Assembly (NCBI GenBank): GCA_005877345.1
Contig: VBPR01000218.1
Span: 1 to 14,139 of the forward strand
Length of the DNA stretch: 14,139 bases
Direction of reading: 5' to 3'
Origin: Nitrososphaerota archaeon
GTDB lineage: Archaea; Thermoproteota; Nitrososphaeria; Nitrososphaerales; Nitrososphaeraceae
Shown in pieces: positions 12,948 to 14,139 of this stretch. The notes under the pieces were generated by a model. It saw nothing but the letters and a program-made list of their open reading frames with translations. It was not told the origin of the DNA and made no database searches. The number at the start of each line of letters is the position of its first letter. Position 1 is the stretch's first letter. A program made the translations under genes and the position numbers.

Positions 12948-14139
12948 TTGGTTAAACACGAAACCTCTGTCCAAGATAAACTAAAGGTTGGACTTGAAAT
13001 CCATCAACAGCTAGATCCAAAAAATAAACTATTTTGTAATTGCAATATAACTGATTCTACTCGATATGATTTTACTTTTAAAAGGAACCTGCGGCCGACT
13101 CAAAGCGAGATGGGATCTTATGATCAAGCGGCCCTTTTCGAATCTAAGAAAATTAAGACAGTAAAATACCAATCTTCTAAGTATTCAAACTGCTTGATAG
13201 AATCAGATGAGGAACCTCCCCTGATGGTAAACAGGGAGGCACTAGAAATAGTATTAACCGTATCTCTGGGACTCCACTGTACCATTGAAGATGAATTACA
13301 TGTAATGAGAAAGATAGTAATTGACGGTTCAAATACTACTGGATTTCAAAGATCAATACTAGTAGGCAGAAACGGCTTTTTTGATATTGATGGGGTTAGA
13401 GTAGGTGTCCAAAGTATATGCCTAGAGGAGGATGCCGCCAGAATAATTAATGAACAAGACAGATGTGATGAGGAAGTGAACAAGATCTATTCTCTGGATA
13501 GACTAGGCATACCTCTTATCGAAATTGCTCTTGAGCCAATTTCCAATTCTCCAGCTTTTGTAACAAATGTAGCGCAGACCGTGGGACGACTACTAAGATC
13601 CACAAAAAAAGTGTCAAGAGGACTTGGAAGCATAAGACAAGATGTTAATATCTCAATGAATGACGGATCCGTTGTAGAAGTTAAAGGTGTCCAACAACTA
13701 TCACAGCTTGCACTTGTAATTGAATACGAAGCAAAAAGACAGGATGGGTTAAATCAAATTGCAAAAGAATTAAGGGGACGTAACATCGATGAATCAGGAT
13801 TCATGGACAACGTTACAGATGTTACCGATTTAATAAAAAGATCATCCTCAAAAGCAGTAAAGAAAATCCTCAGTGATAATTCTAGGTTTATCGCATTCAT
13901 TTTGCGAGGTTTTAGAGGTATATTATCTTTTGAACCATATCCAGGAATTAGGTTAGGAAGAGAGTTGGGGGACCTTGTAAAATCCTATGGAATAGGTGGA
14001 ATATTTCACTCCGATGAATTACCGAACTATGGCATTAGTAGTGAGGATGTCCAATCAATATCTTCTGAATTAAAAATGGAGAAGAATGACGCTTTTGTAT
14101 TAATAGGTGGATCAACAAAATTACTAAATACGGTATTAA
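12948..14139 (+). CDS. gatE: Glu-tRNA(Gln) amidotransferase subunit E, 3' end cut off
   Basis: The frame is open to the window end with 397 codons visible; complete GatE is over 600 residues. GatE with GatD converts Glu-tRNA(Gln) to Gln-tRNA(Gln) in the cytoplasm and is archaeal-specific. Key segments are KVGLEIHQQLDPKNKLFC (13-30), MGSYDQAALFESKK, YSNCLIESDEEPP, NREALEIVLTVSLGL, FQRSILVGRNGFFD, C-L-E-E-D-A-A-R, DRLGIPLIEIALEP, GLGSIRQDVNISM and E-V-K-G-V-Q-Q-L. These are the GatB/E kinase-like amidation core with its His and acidic ligands. The later part (from about residue 285) begins the GatE-specific insertion related to AspRS. The start is TTG at 12948, placing 12 residues before KVGLEIH; no ATG is available in frame before a stop. 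An A+T-rich TATA-like stretch (12909-12921) lies 27-39 bases upstream. Confidence 0.93.
   Translation, partial: MVKHETSVQDKLKVGLEIHQQLDPKNKLFCNCNITDSTRYDFTFKRNLRPTQSEMGSYDQAALFESKKIKTVKYQSSKYSNCLIESDEEPPLMVNREALEIVLTVSLGLHCTIEDELHVMRKIVIDGSNTTGFQRSILVGRNGFFDIDGVRVGVQSICLEEDAARIINEQDRCDEEVNKIYSLDRLGIPLIEIALEPISNSPAFVTNVAQTVGRLLRSTKKVSRGLGSIRQDVNISMNDGSVVEVKGVQQLSQLALVIEYEAKRQDGLNQIAKELRGRNIDESGFMDNVTDVTDLIKRSSSKAVKKILSDNSRFIAFILRGFRGILSFEPYPGIRLGRELGDLVKSYGIGGIFHSDELPNYGISSEDVQSISSELKMEKNDAFVLIGGSTKLLNTVL

Noticed and set aside
1..14139. CRISPR array, IS element or defence island
   Set aside because: No regularly spaced repeats, no transposase or Cas-like protein, and no terminal inverted repeats were seen. 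The gene set is mainly housekeeping.

Overview
The window looks like a chromosomal segment of an ammonia-oxidising archaeon (Nitrososphaeria, formerly Thaumarchaeota). Its low G+C and gene content fit a Nitrosocosmicus-like member, but that genus guess is an inference. Archaeal markers are a proteasome beta subunit, a GatE-type Glu-tRNA(Gln) amidotransferase, an MCT-1-like PUA protein and a CbtB/CbtA cobalt transporter. Many genes have TATA-like boxes 23-35 bases before the start, as expected for leaderless mRNAs, and at least five genes appear to start with TTG.

Layout. 1-526 (-) is the 5' part of a secreted FxLYD-like protein whose start is unclear. 784-882 (-) is an untracked 32-residue membrane peptide. 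993-1634 (-) is a winged-helix regulator divergent from cbtB-cbtA (1747-2710, +), a predicted cobalt importer. 2711-3058 is a gene-free convergent gap with two perfect hairpins, a tRNA 3'-end remnant and a 16-bp tandem repeat. 3059-4453 (-) is a polytopic membrane protein, divergent from a secreted cysteine-containing protein (4565-5320, +). 5514-5996 (+) is the PUA protein, convergent with psmB (6047-6643, -). Upstream of psmB on the same strand lies a GHKL ATPase (6718-8334, -), preceded by another small membrane protein (8489-8659, -). Divergent from that is sucCD (8757-10784, +). Then come a methyltransferase-like gene (11028-11855, +), a DUF309 protein (12049-12630, +), a small membrane protein (12701-12853, -) and the 5' two-thirds of gatE (12948 to the window edge, +).

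Most of the window is housekeeping: cobalt uptake for cobalamin, succinyl-CoA interconversion in central carbon metabolism, protein turnover and tRNA-dependent glutamine formation. The points most worth a second look are: the proteasome beta subunit, which has Ala where the catalytic Thr1 should be; its pairing with a MutL/Hsp90-fold ATPase; the regulator facing the cobalt transporter; three single-span micro-proteins read directly from the sequence; and the structured convergent gap at 2711-3058. I found no CRISPR array, complete tRNA, rRNA, IS element or clear defence system.
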